Assembly (NCBI GenBank): GCA_965279075.1
Contig: CBDIHI010000012.1
Span: 186,001-250,000 of the forward strand
Length of the DNA stretch: 64,000 bases
Reading direction: 5' to 3'
Source of the DNA: SZAS-79 sp965279075
GTDB lineage: Bacteria; Pseudomonadota; Gammaproteobacteria; Burkholderiales; SG8-39
The translations under genes and the position numbers were made by a program. The notes beneath the pieces are model-generated. The model saw only the letters and a program-made list of their open reading frames with translations. It did no database searches and was not told the DNA's origin. Shown in pieces: positions 1-8,563 of the stretch. The stretch's first letter is position 1. Each line of letters starts with the position of its first letter.

Positions 1-859
1 CCTCGACCTTCCAGCCTTCGCGGCCGGCCAGGTCCATGACGGAGCGTGCAAGGGCCACGGAGGCCTGCTTGTCCTGCGGGTAGACGCGCAGCGACGCCGC
101 GCCGACGGCTTCGACGCGCGCGGCCTCGGGCAGCGCCGCGAGCTTCGCCGGGTCGGCGCCCTGGGCGGAAATCGTCACGGCGCCGGCGAAGATCGACATG
201 TCGCGCAGCTCCTTGGGGGTGCCGTTCGCGACGATGCGGCCGCGGTCGATGATGATCGCGCGGGTGCAGGCGGCGTCGACTTCCTCGAGGATGTGCGTGG
301 AGAAGATCACCGCCTTGGTCTTGCCCATCTCCTTGATGAGGTTCCTCACCTCGTGCTTCTGGTTCGGGTCGAGGCCGTCCGTCGGCTCGTCCATGATGAG
401 GACATCCGGGTCGTGGATCAGCGACTGTGCGAGGCAGGTGCGGTGCCGGTAGCCTTTGGAGAGCGTGTCGATCTGCTGGTGCAGCACGGTGGACAGGAAG
501 CAGAGGTCGACGACGCGGTGCACCGCCTTCTTCTTGTCCGCGCCTTTGAGCCCGCGCAATTCGGCTGCGAACCCGAGGAACCCCTCGACCGACATGTCGG
601 GGTACGAAGCCGCGTTCTCGGGCAGGTAGCCGATCAGGCGCTTGGCCGCCAGGCCGTCCTCGACGACGTCGTGGCCGCCGACGGTGATCCGGCCCGCCGT
701 GGGCGGCAGGAACCCCGTGATCATGCGCATCGTGGTGGACTTGCCGGCGCCGTTGGGGCCGAGGAAGCCGAGCACCTCGCCGCGCTCCACCGAAAAGGAC
801 AGGTCGTCGACAGCCTTCTTCAGCCCGAACGACTTGGTCAGGTTTTCAATCCGTATCAT
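1..859 (-). CDS. ABC transporter ATP-binding protein (3' end beyond window)
   Basis: The ATPase subunit of an ABC exporter or gliding/ABC-2 type transporter. The translation begins MIRIENLTKSFG. It shows Walker A GPNGAGKST at residues 34-42, the signature LSKGYR at about 133-138, Walker B LIMDEPTDGLD near 155-165 and the H-loop STHILEE. The first ~220 residues are the nucleotide-binding domain; a C-terminal accessory region runs off the left edge, so the gene is incomplete. The ATG at 859 is preceded by AGAAGG at a suitable distance. The spacing and signature resemble the GldA/CcmA-type ATPases that pair with ABC-2 permeases. The partner permease would lie to the left and is not visible, so the substrate is unknown. 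Confidence 0.9.
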   Translation of the reverse strand, partial: MIRIENLTKSFGLKKAVDDLSFSVERGEVLGFLGPNGAGKSTTMRMITGFLPPTAGRITVGGHDVVEDGLAAKRLIGYLPENAASYPDMSVEGFLGFAAELRGLKGADKKKAVHRVVDLCFLSTVLHQQIDTLSKGYRHRTCLAQSLIHDPDVLIMDEPTDGLDPNQKHEVRNLIKEMGKTKAVIFSTHILEEVDAACTRAIIIDRGRIVANGTPKELRDMSIFAGAVTISAQGADPAKLAALPEAARVEAVGAASLRVYPQDKQASVALARSVMDLAGREGWKVE

Positions 860-996
860 CGAGTGAGCCTTCTGATTATTCGAGGCTTGGACCGGGGGCG
901 CGACGCAGATAGGGTCGGCCGGACCCAGCTTCAAGGGGGCGCATTATCGCCGAAATCGCTCCGTGAACCGTGAAACTGGGGGGTTTGAGCGGGATT

Positions 997-1902
997 TCAG
1001 CTTTTGGTTCGCGCCGGGCGCACGGCATGGGTGCGGAGGAAGCCCAGAAAGGCCTGCGCCGCCGCCGGCAGGTGCTTGTCGCGCCAGTGCACGATGTGCC
1101 AGACCCCGCCCAGCGGGAAATCCTGCGCCTTGAGCACCCGGACCTCGCGCAGGTCGCTCTCGGTCAGCGCGTGCCGGGACAGTACGGCCAGACCCATGCC
1201 GCCGGCGACCGCCTGCTTGATCGCCTCGTTCGAGCCCAGCGTCATGCGGTTCGCCAGGCGGATGCGCTTGCGCGCCAGGTACTCTTCCAACGCCATGCGC
1301 GTGCCCGACCCTGTTTCGCGCAGCAGGAACCGCTCGCCGGCCAGGTCGGCCAGGGAGTATCGCCCTCGCGGCGGCGCGAAATCCGCGGGAGCGATCAGCA
1401 CCAGGGGGTTTTCCATCAGCGGCTCGGCCTCGATCGGCCAGTCCCGGGGCGGGGCGCTCATGACGTGGAAATCGTCCAGGTTGTCGCGCAGGCGGCCCAG
1501 GATGCCGTCGCGGTTCTGCACGTCGAGTTCGACTTCGATGCCAGGATGCAGGCGGCAGAACTGTCCGAGCGCCTTGGGCAGGAAATACTTTGCCGTGGTC
1601 ACCACGGAGACGCGCAGGTGCCCGCGCCGAAGCGCGCCCACGTCGTCGACCGCAGCTTCGAAACGCGACCACAGCGCGGAGAACTCGGTGCAGGTGTCGT
1701 AGAGCAGCCGCCCGACGTCGGTGAGCCGCACGCGCCGGCCGGACTGCTCGAACAACGGCCGCCCCACGGACTCGGCGAGGCTTTTCACCTGGATGGACAC
1801 GGAGGGCTGCGTCAGGTGCAGCACCTCCGCGGCGCGCGTGAAGCTCGCGTGGCGCGCGACGGCTTCGAAGATCTGCAGCTGCCTGAGGGTGGCGTTCCGC
1901 AT
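997..1902 (-). CDS. LysR family transcriptional regulator (CbbR-like)
   Basis: A 301-residue LysR-type DNA-binding regulator. The N-terminal winged helix (about residues 3-62) contains the typical FTRAAEVLHLTQPSVS recognition helix, followed by a linker helix and a periplasmic-binding-like effector domain from about 90 to the end. The effector domain resembles CbbR-type proteins by eye, but no carbon-fixation gene is near. It is divergent from the isocitrate dehydrogenase gene. The 110-base gap holds a perfect 14-bp palindrome and an ATGTA-N14-TACAT repeat, so control of that gene and of itself is the natural inference. The effector is unknown. Confidence 0.88.
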   Translation of the reverse strand: MRNATLRQLQIFEAVARHASFTRAAEVLHLTQPSVSIQVKSLAESVGRPLFEQSGRRVRLTDVGRLLYDTCTEFSALWSRFEAAVDDVGALRRGHLRVSVVTTAKYFLPKALGQFCRLHPGIEVELDVQNRDGILGRLRDNLDDFHVMSAPPRDWPIEAEPLMENPLVLIAPADFAPPRGRYSLADLAGERFLLRETGSGTRMALEEYLARKRIRLANRMTLGSNEAIKQAVAGGMGLAVLSRHALTESDLREVRVLKAQDFPLGGVWHIVHWRDKHLPAAAQAFLGFLRTHAVRPARTKS

Positions 1903-1942
1903 CGGTCAACCCATAGATGTAACTCAATGGCGATCTACATTA

Positions 1943-1956
1943 AGTCCAATTGGACT
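1943..1956. promoter_or_regulatory. palindromic operator candidate between lysR and icd
   Basis: AGTCCAATTGGACT is a perfect 14-bp palindrome in the divergent lysR-icd gap. Just left of it, ATGTA (1917-1921) and TACAT (1936-1940) form a second inverted repeat. LysR proteins bind interrupted dyads near divergent promoters, so this is a plausible regulator site; no binding evidence exists here. Confidence 0.45.
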
Positions 1957-2012
1957 CTATGGCAAGCCGTGCCCAGAATCCCGCCTCGTCATCTACAGCC
2001 CCGGAGAAAGCC

Positions 2013-3497
2013 ATGCTTGCAGAACTGTCCCGTCCCATCCCTCCCAAGGCCGTGGCCGCGCGAACCATGGTGACCCTGATTCCCGGCGACGGGATCGGCC
2101 CCGAGATCGCAGTCGCCGTGCGCCGCGTGCTCGAAGCAGCGGGTGCGCCGCTCGATTGGGAGCTTTGCGAGGCAGGCGGCGCCGCGTTCTCGAAAGGCAT
2201 CGTGTCGGGGGTGCCCCAGGAAACGATCGATTCGATCCGGCGCAACCGGGTCGTGCTCAAGGGCCCGCTCGAGACCCCGGTCGGCCACGGCGGCAAGAGC
2301 GCCAACGTCACCCTGAGAAAACTCTTCGAGACCTACGCGAACATCCGCCCCGCGCGCGAAGTCTCCGGCGTCGCCACGCCGTACTCGGGCCGCGGGATCG
2401 ACTTCGTCGTCGTGCGCGAAAACGTCGAGGATCTCTACGCCGGCATCGAGCACATGCAGACGCCGACCGTGGCGCAGTGCCTGAAGATCATCTCCAGGAA
2501 AGGTTCCGAAAAGATCATTCGCCTCGCGTTCGAACTCGCCCGGGCAGAGGGGCGCAAGTCGGTGCATTGCGCGACCAAGGCCAACATCATGAAGCTGACC
2601 GAGGGCCTGTTCAAGAGCGTGTTCGAGGAGGTGTCGCGCGAGTACCCGGACATCGCTGCCAAACACATCATCGTCGACAATGCCGCCCACCAGATGGCGC
2701 TGCGGCCCGAGCAATTCGAGGTGATCGTGACGACCAACCTCAACGGCGACATCCTGTCGGACCTGGCTTCGGGCCTGGTCGGCGGCCTGGGGTTCGCCCC
2801 GTCGGCCAACCTCGGCGCCAGCGCGGCGATCTTCGAGGCGGTTCACGGGTCCGCGCCCGACATCGCCGGCCGGGGCCTGGCCAATCCCACGGGCCTGCTT
2901 CTTTCCGCAGTGATGATGCTTCGCCATCTCGGGCATTTCGAAGCCGCCCGCACCATCAAGGACGCCCTCCTATACGTCATCGAGGAAGGGCGTGTGCGCA
3001 CCGCCGACTTCGCATGCGGCGGCCGATCCGCCACGACCGGGGAGTTCACCGATGCCGTGGTGGCCGCGTTCGGCCGCAAGCCGACGCGCATGGCGGGCCG
3101 CGAATACCGCCCCCTGGTCCTGCCGGCCCCGAGGCGGGAGGACACGGCGCCGGCCGTTTCGCGAGTCCTCCTCGGCGCGGATGTCTTCGTCGAATCCGAT
3201 GCGCTGCCGGCCGGGCTGGGGGCTTCACTGGCGGACGCCGCGCTCGGAACGCCGTTCAAGCTGTCGATGATGTCCAATCGGGGGACGCAGGTTTACCCCG
3301 GCGACGTGCCGGAGACCGACTGCGTCGATGTCTACCGCTGCAGGTTCACTTTACGGACAGCGAAATCGACCCTTGCGGATTCCGACCTGCTGTCACTGCT
3401 GGACCGGATCGGGCGGAAACACCGGTGGATGCATGTCGAGAAGCTGCACGAGTTCGGCGGCAAGCCGGGGTTCACGCTTGCGCAGGGAGAGGGCTGA
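2013..3497 (+). CDS. icd: Isocitrate dehydrogenase, long form with extra C-terminal domain
   Basis: Oxidative decarboxylation of isocitrate to 2-oxoglutarate in the TCA cycle. The 494-residue protein opens with the isocitrate/isopropylmalate dehydrogenase fold (LIPGDGIGPE). It has the substrate loop GKSANVTLR, with the Ser, Asn and Arg expected for isocitrate, then VVVRENVEDLYAGIE and HGSAPDIAG. The PDIAG motif, in place of the NADP-type PKYAG, suggests NAD preference (inference). Residues after about 350 form the additional C-terminal domain found in Thermus/Rickettsia-type enzymes of about 480-500 residues. The ATG at 2013 was chosen because GGAGAAAG lies five bases upstream. Upstream in-frame TTG (1950) and ATG (1959) codons lack a ribosome site, and the TTG lies inside the palindrome. 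Confidence 0.85.
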   Translation: MLAELSRPIPPKAVAARTMVTLIPGDGIGPEIAVAVRRVLEAAGAPLDWELCEAGGAAFSKGIVSGVPQETIDSIRRNRVVLKGPLETPVGHGGKSANVTLRKLFETYANIRPAREVSGVATPYSGRGIDFVVVRENVEDLYAGIEHMQTPTVAQCLKIISRKGSEKIIRLAFELARAEGRKSVHCATKANIMKLTEGLFKSVFEEVSREYPDIAAKHIIVDNAAHQMALRPEQFEVIVTTNLNGDILSDLASGLVGGLGFAPSANLGASAAIFEAVHGSAPDIAGRGLANPTGLLLSAVMMLRHLGHFEAARTIKDALLYVIEEGRVRTADFACGGRSATTGEFTDAVVAAFGRKPTRMAGREYRPLVLPAPRREDTAPAVSRVLLGADVFVESDALPAGLGASLADAALGTPFKLSMMSNRGTQVYPGDVPETDCVDVYRCRFTLRTAKSTLADSDLLSLLDRIGRKHRWMHVEKLHEFGGKPGFTLAQGEG

Positions 3498-3583
3498 GAA
3501 AGGCTCGACTCACTGCGTCCCGGACTGCGCCACGCTGCGCTGATCCGCCCAGTCCCCGCATCCCGGGCGACGGTCCAAACGGG

Positions 3584-3589
3584 TAAAAT
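3584..3589 (+). promoter_or_regulatory. -10 element of the aldolase promoter
   Basis: GGG-TAAAAT-TCCGC lies 38 bases before the aldolase ATG, with a good ribosome site (AAGAGG) in between. The same GGGTAnAAT core recurs before ogt and plsY in this window. No clear -35 box is seen. Confidence 0.4.
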
Positions 3590-3627
3590 TCCGCTTTGCG
3601 AGGATCGTTTCCACCAAGAGGACCTGC

Positions 3628-4641
3628 ATGGACAAGGCACTGCTATCCAAAACCGCCGCCGCAATGGTCGCCCCGGGCAAGGGAATCCTTGCCGCCGACG
3701 AGTCGGCCGGCACCTGCGAGAAGCGCTTCGAGTCAGTCAGCGTCGACTGCACCGAGGAGAACCGCCGCACCTACCGCGGGCTCCTCTTCACCACCCCGGG
3801 CGTCAACCAGCAGATTTCCGGAGTGATCCTGCACGACGAGACGCTGCGCCAGAACGGCAACGACGGCGCGCCTTTCCCGGTCTTCCTCGCGAAGAACGGC
3901 ATGGTCCCGGGCATCAAGGTCGACAAGGGCGTGGTCAACATCCCGCTGCTGCCGTCAGCAGAGAAGGTCACCGAAGGACTCGACGGCCTCGACAAGCGCA
4001 TGGCCGAGTATTTCAAGCTCGGCGCGCGATTCGCCAAGTGGCGCGCGGTCATCACGATCGGCGACGGCATCCCCTCGCACACCTGTATTTACGCCAACGC
4101 TCACGCCTTGGCCCGCTATGCGGCTTCCTGCCAGGCGGCTTCCATCGTCCCGATGATCGAGCCTGAAGTGCTGCTCGACGGCAGCCACACGATCGAGCGC
4201 TGCGAGGAGGTCACCGAGGCCACCCTGCGCGCGACCTTCGCCGCGCTGGCCGCCTACAACGTATCCACCGAACACACGATCCTGAAGGCCAGCATGGTCG
4301 TCTCCGGCAACAAGTGCTCCCGCCAGGCCGGCGTCGCAGAAGTGGCCGAACGGACCCTGCGAGTCCTGAAGCGCACGGTGCCCGCTTCGCTGCCCGGCGT
4401 CGTCTTCCTGTCGGGCGGCCAGACCGACCTCGACGCGACCGCGCACCTCGACGCGATGAACCGCATGGGGGCGCCCTGGCCGCTGACGTTTTCGTACTCG
4501 CGCGCGCTGCAGAACACGGCCCTGAAGACCTGGAGCGGCAATGCCGCAAACTACGCCGCGGCGCAGAAGGCGTTCGCGCATCGCGCCCGGATGAACGGTC
4601 TTGCCGCGCAGGGAAAGTGGAAATCCGACCTGGAGAAGTAA
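3628..4641 (+). CDS. Fructose-bisphosphate aldolase, class I
   Basis: Reversible cleavage of fructose 1,6-bisphosphate to dihydroxyacetone phosphate and glyceraldehyde 3-phosphate. The 337-residue protein matches the eukaryote-like class I family. It has GKGILAADESAGTCEKRF near the N terminus, KVDKGVV, EPEVLLDGSH, the Schiff-base lysine context HTILKASMV (about residue 218) and LSGGQ near 265. No metal-binding histidines of the class II type are seen. It is followed after seven bases by purC on the same strand, so it may be co-transcribed with the purine genes. Length and motifs are full and undamaged. Confidence 0.93.
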   Translation: MDKALLSKTAAAMVAPGKGILAADESAGTCEKRFESVSVDCTEENRRTYRGLLFTTPGVNQQISGVILHDETLRQNGNDGAPFPVFLAKNGMVPGIKVDKGVVNIPLLPSAEKVTEGLDGLDKRMAEYFKLGARFAKWRAVITIGDGIPSHTCIYANAHALARYAASCQAASIVPMIEPEVLLDGSHTIERCEEVTEATLRATFAALAAYNVSTEHTILKASMVVSGNKCSRQAGVAEVAERTLRVLKRTVPASLPGVVFLSGGQTDLDATAHLDAMNRMGAPWPLTFSYSRALQNTALKTWSGNAANYAAAQKAFAHRARMNGLAAQGKWKSDLEK

Positions 4642-4648
4642 CGAGCCG

Positions 4649-5554
4649 ATGAGCGCCCCCCTGTACGAATCGAGCCTGAAAAGCCTGCCGAAGATCGCCA
4701 GCGGCAAGGTGCGGGACATCTACGCGGTCGGCGCCGACAAGATGCTGCTCGTCACGTCCGACCGCCTCTCGGCGTTCGATGTCGTGCTGGGGGACCCGAT
4801 CCCCGAGAAGGGCCGCGTGCTCACCGAGATGGCCGGGTTCTGGTTCGCCAAGCTCGGGCACATCGTTCCGAACCACCTGACCGGCATCGACCCGGAGACC
4901 GTGGTCTCGGGCGCCGAAGAGAAGGCGCAGGTTCGCGGCCGCTCCATCGTCGTGAAGAAGTTGAAGCCCCTGCCGGTCGAGGCCGTAGTACGCGGCTACC
5001 TCATCGGCTCGGGGTGGAAGGACTACCAGCAGACCGGCGCGGTGTGCGGCATCCAGCTCCCCAAGGGGCTGCCGCAGGCGGCCAAGCTGGCCGAGCCCAT
5101 CTTCACGCCGGCTACCAAGGCCGAGAGGGGGGAGCACGACGAGAACATTTCGTTCGAGCAGATGGCGAAAACCGTGGGCGCGGACCTCGCCGAAAAGGTG
5201 CGTGCCGTCAGCCTCAGGCTCTACAAGGAGGCCGCGGACTACGCGGCCACGAGGGGCATCCTCATCGCCGACACCAAGTTCGAGTTCGGCCTCGACGAGC
5301 AGGGCACGCTGGTGCTGATCGACGAGGTGCTGACCGCTGACTCGTCGCGCTTCTGGCCCGCGAGCGAATACCGCGTCGGCATCAGTCCGCCCTCCTTCGA
5401 CAAGCAGTTCGTGCGCGATTACCTCGAGACGCTGACCTGGGACAAGAGACCGCCGGCGCCGAAGCTCCCCGCGGACGTGCTCGCAAAGACCTCCGAGAAG
5501 TACCGCGAAGCGCTGCAGCGGCTGACCGGCAAGACCCTGACACAGGACGCCTGA
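4649..5554 (+). CDS. purC: Phosphoribosylaminoimidazole-succinocarboxamide synthase
   Basis: ATP-dependent joining of aspartate to CAIR, giving SAICAR in purine synthesis. The 301-residue protein has the SAICAR synthetase pattern: GKVRDIYAVG at the nucleotide site, SDRLSAFDVVLGDPIPEKG, VVRGYLIGSGWKDY, and LIDEVLTADSSRFWP near the C terminus. It starts seven bases after the aldolase stop, and its own stop overlaps the purE ATG (TGATG). This indicates a translationally coupled purC-purE-purK unit. The length is typical of the longer bacterial and yeast-like form (~300 residues). Confidence 0.96.
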   Translation: MSAPLYESSLKSLPKIASGKVRDIYAVGADKMLLVTSDRLSAFDVVLGDPIPEKGRVLTEMAGFWFAKLGHIVPNHLTGIDPETVVSGAEEKAQVRGRSIVVKKLKPLPVEAVVRGYLIGSGWKDYQQTGAVCGIQLPKGLPQAAKLAEPIFTPATKAERGEHDENISFEQMAKTVGADLAEKVRAVSLRLYKEAADYAATRGILIADTKFEFGLDEQGTLVLIDEVLTADSSRFWPASEYRVGISPPSFDKQFVRDYLETLTWDKRPPAPKLPADVLAKTSEKYREALQRLTGKTLTQDA

Positions 5555-6072
5555 TGGCCACGACCCGAGCCCGCCGCAGTTCCAAGCCCCTCATCGGCGT
5601 GGTCATGGGCTCCGACAGCGACTGGGACACCATGAAGAACGCCTGCGAAATGCTGGCGAAGTTCGGGATCCCCTACGAGGCGAAGGTGGTGTCCGCCCAT
5701 CGCACGCCCGATGTCATGTTCGAGTACGCCGCCTCGGCCAGGAAGCGCGGCCTGCGGGCCATCATCGCCGGCGCCGGCGGGGCGGCCCACCTGCCGGGCA
5801 TGATCGCAGCCAAGACGACGCTGCCCGTGCTCGGCGTGCCGGTGGCCAGCCGCCACCTGTCCGGCCAGGACTCGCTGTTGTCCATCGTGCAGATGCCCAA
5901 GGGCGTACCGGTGGCGACTTTTGCGATCGGCGTGGCCGGCGCGGCCAACGCCGGCCTGTACGCGGTGGCCATCCTCGCCTCGTCCGACGCGAGGCTCGCG
6001 GCCCGCCTCGATGCCTTCCGCAAGGCCGAGGCGAAGCGCGTCGCCGGGATGCGTCTGCCCGACCAGCCCTGA
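5554..6072 (+). CDS. purE: N5-carboxyaminoimidazole ribonucleotide mutase
   Basis: Converts N5-CAIR, made by PurK, to CAIR. The 172-residue protein carries the class I PurE signature: GVVMGSDSDWDTM at residues ~13-25, the catalytic-histidine motif VSAHRTPD, and IAGAGGAAHLPGM. It overlaps the purC stop by one base and abuts purK without a gap. Such tight packing supports co-translation and 1:1 supply of the unstable N5-CAIR intermediate. Confidence 0.97.
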   Translation: MATTRARRSSKPLIGVVMGSDSDWDTMKNACEMLAKFGIPYEAKVVSAHRTPDVMFEYAASARKRGLRAIIAGAGGAAHLPGMIAAKTTLPVLGVPVASRHLSGQDSLLSIVQMPKGVPVATFAIGVAGAANAGLYAVAILASSDARLAARLDAFRKAEAKRVAGMRLPDQP

Positions 6073-7215
6073 ATGGCACTTCCCGCCCCGATACTCCCGC
6101 CGGCCATGCTCGGCATGCTGGGCGGCGGGCAGCTCGGGCGCTATTTCGTGATCGCCGCACGCAAGCTCGGTTACCGCGTGACGGTGCTCGACCCCGACCC
6201 GGACAGCCCGGCGGCCTGCATGGCCGATCGTCACCTGGTGGCCGACTTCGAGGACCCGCAGGCGCTGGACGAGATTGCCGCCACCTGCGCGGCGGTCAGC
6301 ACCGAATTCGAGAATGTCCCGGCCGCGAGCCTCGCGCGCCTCGCGGCCAGCCTGCGTGTCGCGCCTTCCGCCGAATGCGTTGCGATCGCGCAGGACCGGA
6401 TTCGCGAGAAAGGCTTCTTCCGCGACAGCGGCCTGCCGGTGGGTGCGTTCCGTGCCGTCACCGTGCCGCAGGACCTGGAGGATGCCGGCGAGTTCCCGGG
6501 CATCCTCAAGCGCGCGCGCTTCGGGTACGACGGCAAGGGCCAGGCGCGCGTCGCCAACCGCGTCGAGGCGGTCGCGGCCTGGGAGGCGTTCGGGCGAGTG
6601 CCCTGCGTCCTGGAAGCCCTGGTGCCGTTGGACCTCGAGGTCTCGGTGGTGCTGGCGCGTGCCGCGGACGGCGAGGTGCGGGCCTTTCCCGTGGCGGAAA
6701 ACCGGCACACCAACGGCATCCTCGACGTGTCCATCGCGCCGGCACGGGTCCCGGATGCGCTGGCCGAGGAGGCGGTACGCATCGCCTCGTCACTTGCAGC
6801 CAAGATGGGCTACGTCGGCACGCTGGGCGTGGAGTTCTTCGTTTCCGGCGGGCGCCTGCTGCTGAACGAGATCGCCCCGCGTCCGCACAACAGCGGCCAC
6901 TACACCATCGACGCCTGCCCGGGCGACCAATTCGAGCAGCAGTTGCGCGCGCTGTGCGCCCTGCCGCTCGCGGACGCGCGTGCGCTGGCGCCGGCGGTCA
7001 TGGTCAACCTGCTGGGCGACATCTGGGAAGGCGGCATCGCACCCGATTGGGCGCGCGTACTCGGCACGCCCGGTGCGCGCTTGCACCTGTACGGCAAGAA
7101 CGAGCCCCGCGCCGGGCGGAAAATGGGTCATATCACGGTGCTCGACGCCTCGCGCGACGCGGCGATCGAGCGGGCGTTGGCCCTGCGGGCGGCGCTGGGC
7201 ATTCCCGATGCCTGA
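6073..7215 (+). CDS. purK: N5-carboxyaminoimidazole ribonucleotide synthase
   Basis: ATP- and bicarbonate-dependent carboxylation of AIR to N5-CAIR. The 380-residue ATP-grasp protein begins with a nucleotide-binding preATP-grasp segment (MLGGGQLGRYF). The ATP-grasp region includes GILKRARFGYDGKGQ and LEALVPLDLEVSVV, and the ligand loop LLLNEIAPRPHNSGH is followed by the characteristic C-terminal PurK domain (NLLGDIW). The start is contiguous with the purE stop, and its last eight bases overlap the next gene. Confidence 0.96.
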   Translation: MALPAPILPPAMLGMLGGGQLGRYFVIAARKLGYRVTVLDPDPDSPAACMADRHLVADFEDPQALDEIAATCAAVSTEFENVPAASLARLAASLRVAPSAECVAIAQDRIREKGFFRDSGLPVGAFRAVTVPQDLEDAGEFPGILKRARFGYDGKGQARVANRVEAVAAWEAFGRVPCVLEALVPLDLEVSVVLARAADGEVRAFPVAENRHTNGILDVSIAPARVPDALAEEAVRIASSLAAKMGYVGTLGVEFFVSGGRLLLNEIAPRPHNSGHYTIDACPGDQFEQQLRALCALPLADARALAPAVMVNLLGDIWEGGIAPDWARVLGTPGARLHLYGKNEPRAGRKMGHITVLDASRDAAIERALALRAALGIPDA

Positions 7216-8155
7216 GGCGCCTGCGGCGATCGATAAAGCCGCGCGGTTGTTGCGCGACGGCAGGCTGGTCGCTTTTCCCACCGAGACGGTCTATGGCCTG
7301 GGCGCGGATGCATCCGGTCCCGCCGCCATGGCGCGCCTGTACGCCGTCAAGGGGCGTCCGGCCGACCATCCGGTGATCGTGCATTTCGCCGATGCGGCGA
7401 CTGCGTTCACCTGGGCGCGCGAAATCCCCGAGGCGGCCCGCACGCTGGCCGCCTGCTTCTGGCCCGGCCCCCTGACGCTGGTGCTTAAGCGCGCTTCCCA
7501 TGTGGGCGATTTCGTCACCGGGGGACAGGACACGGTCGGCGTGCGGGTGCCGGACCATCCGCTGGCGCGCGAACTGCTCGCGGCCTTCGGCGGTGGCGTG
7601 GCTGCGCCTTCGGCCAACCGCTTCGGCAGGGTATCGCCCACCACCGCGCAGCACGTGCGCGAAGACCTGGGCACGGACGTGGACATGGTCCTCGACGGCG
7701 GGCCCTGCGGCGTGGGCATCGAATCGACGATCGTGGACCTTTCGCGCGGCGTGCCGGTCGTGCTGCGCCCGGGCCATATCAGCGCGGCGCTGATCGAGGC
7801 GACGCTTGCGGGAACGGTCTCCGCGCCGGACGGGTCCTCGCCAAGGATGTCGGGCGGCCTGCCTTCCCACTACGCGCCGCGCACGTCGGCGCGGCTGATG
7901 CAGCCCGGAGACCTCGATGCCGAAATCGAGCGGCTCGGCGCTTCGGCCGCGGTGCTCGGATTTTCGGCGCCGGACGATCGCGTCGACTTCTGGCTGCGGA
8001 TGCCACGCGATCCGGCGGCCTATGCGCAACGACTCTACGCGGCTTTGCGCGAACTCGACGCGACGGGCTGCGCGATGCTGCTGGTGGAGTCGCCGCCCGA
8101 TGCGCCGGAATGGCAGGGCGTGCTTGACCGGCTGCGCCGCGCGGCGCGAGACTGA
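7208..8155 (+). CDS. L-threonylcarbamoyladenylate synthase (Sua5/YrdC type)
   Basis: Makes threonylcarbamoyl-AMP from threonine, bicarbonate and ATP, the first step of the t6A37 tRNA modification; its partner TsaD is encoded at 43.9 kb. The 315-residue protein has the YrdC core at residues ~5-200 (AFPTETVYGLGADA, KGRPADHPVIVH, APSANRFGRVSPTTA, GIESTIVDL), then the linker GGLPSHYAPRT. A C-terminal Sua5 domain follows, making this the long Sua5 form and not the short TsaC. The ATG at 7208 lies inside the end of purK, suggesting coupling to the purine operon. Confidence 0.9.
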   Translation: MPEAPAAIDKAARLLRDGRLVAFPTETVYGLGADASGPAAMARLYAVKGRPADHPVIVHFADAATAFTWAREIPEAARTLAACFWPGPLTLVLKRASHVGDFVTGGQDTVGVRVPDHPLARELLAAFGGGVAAPSANRFGRVSPTTAQHVREDLGTDVDMVLDGGPCGVGIESTIVDLSRGVPVVLRPGHISAALIEATLAGTVSAPDGSSPRMSGGLPSHYAPRTSARLMQPGDLDAEIERLGASAAVLGFSAPDDRVDFWLRMPRDPAAYAQRLYAALRELDATGCAMLLVESPPDAPEWQGVLDRLRRAARD

Positions 8156-8158
8156 GGC

Positions 8159-8482
8159 ATGAAGCGATTGGTCCTTGTTGCCGCCTGCGTTGCGGCGTTG
8201 CCCGGATGCCTCGCCACCGTCGGCGTGCAGGTGGGGAACACGGGCGTGTCCGCCACCCAGCCGAGCGTCGGGCCGGGCGGATCGTTCTCCTCGGGCGGGG
8301 TTGGCGCGCGCTTCAGCGACACGTCCGCGGCCGGTGCGCTGATCGGGATCGGCGTGCTCGGGGCGGTATTCGGCCAAGGGGACCCGCGCCGCGAGCCGGA
8401 ACCCGATCCCTCGCGGAGTATCCACGAGCAGGACTGCACGAAGCCGATCAGTGACCCGGCAGCCAACCTTCGCTGCCGGTAA
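8159..8482 (+). CDS. Small predicted lipoprotein, function unknown
   Basis: A 107-residue protein beginning MKRLVLVAACVAALPGC, a signal peptide ending in a lipobox (LPGC with Cys17), so it is predicted to be lipidated and exported. The mature part is Gly/Ser-rich, with a short hydrophobic stretch (GALIGIGVLGAVFG), an acidic-basic segment and two more cysteines near the C terminus. No family was recognised. It starts four bases after the Sua5 stop. Its TAA overlaps the first bases of repeat copy A. Confidence 0.65.
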   Translation: MKRLVLVAACVAALPGCLATVGVQVGNTGVSATQPSVGPGGSFSSGGVGARFSDTSAAGALIGIGVLGAVFGQGDPRREPEPDPSRSIHEQDCTKPISDPAANLRCR

Positions 8483-8555
8483 TTCAGAAGATTTACCTAG
8501 GAAAGTCTATGACTGGTGCGGCTTCCAGGGTAGTTTGTGTATCGGTAGAAGTACA
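8481..8555 (+). repeat. 75-nt convergent-junction repeat, copy A
   Basis: The first of three related elements (others at 36325 and 38141). It begins at the stop codon of the lipoprotein gene and fills the gap to the oppositely oriented amidohydrolase gene. Shared blocks are AAGATTTA near the start, TAGTTT and TGTATCGGTA near the end. Where copies B and C pair CAGGAG with CTCCTG, this copy pairs CTGG (8513-8516) with CCAG (8525-8528). It is the most diverged copy: 25 of 35 core positions match copy C by hand alignment. Confidence 0.65.
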
Positions 8556-8563
8556 TCTCCCTC

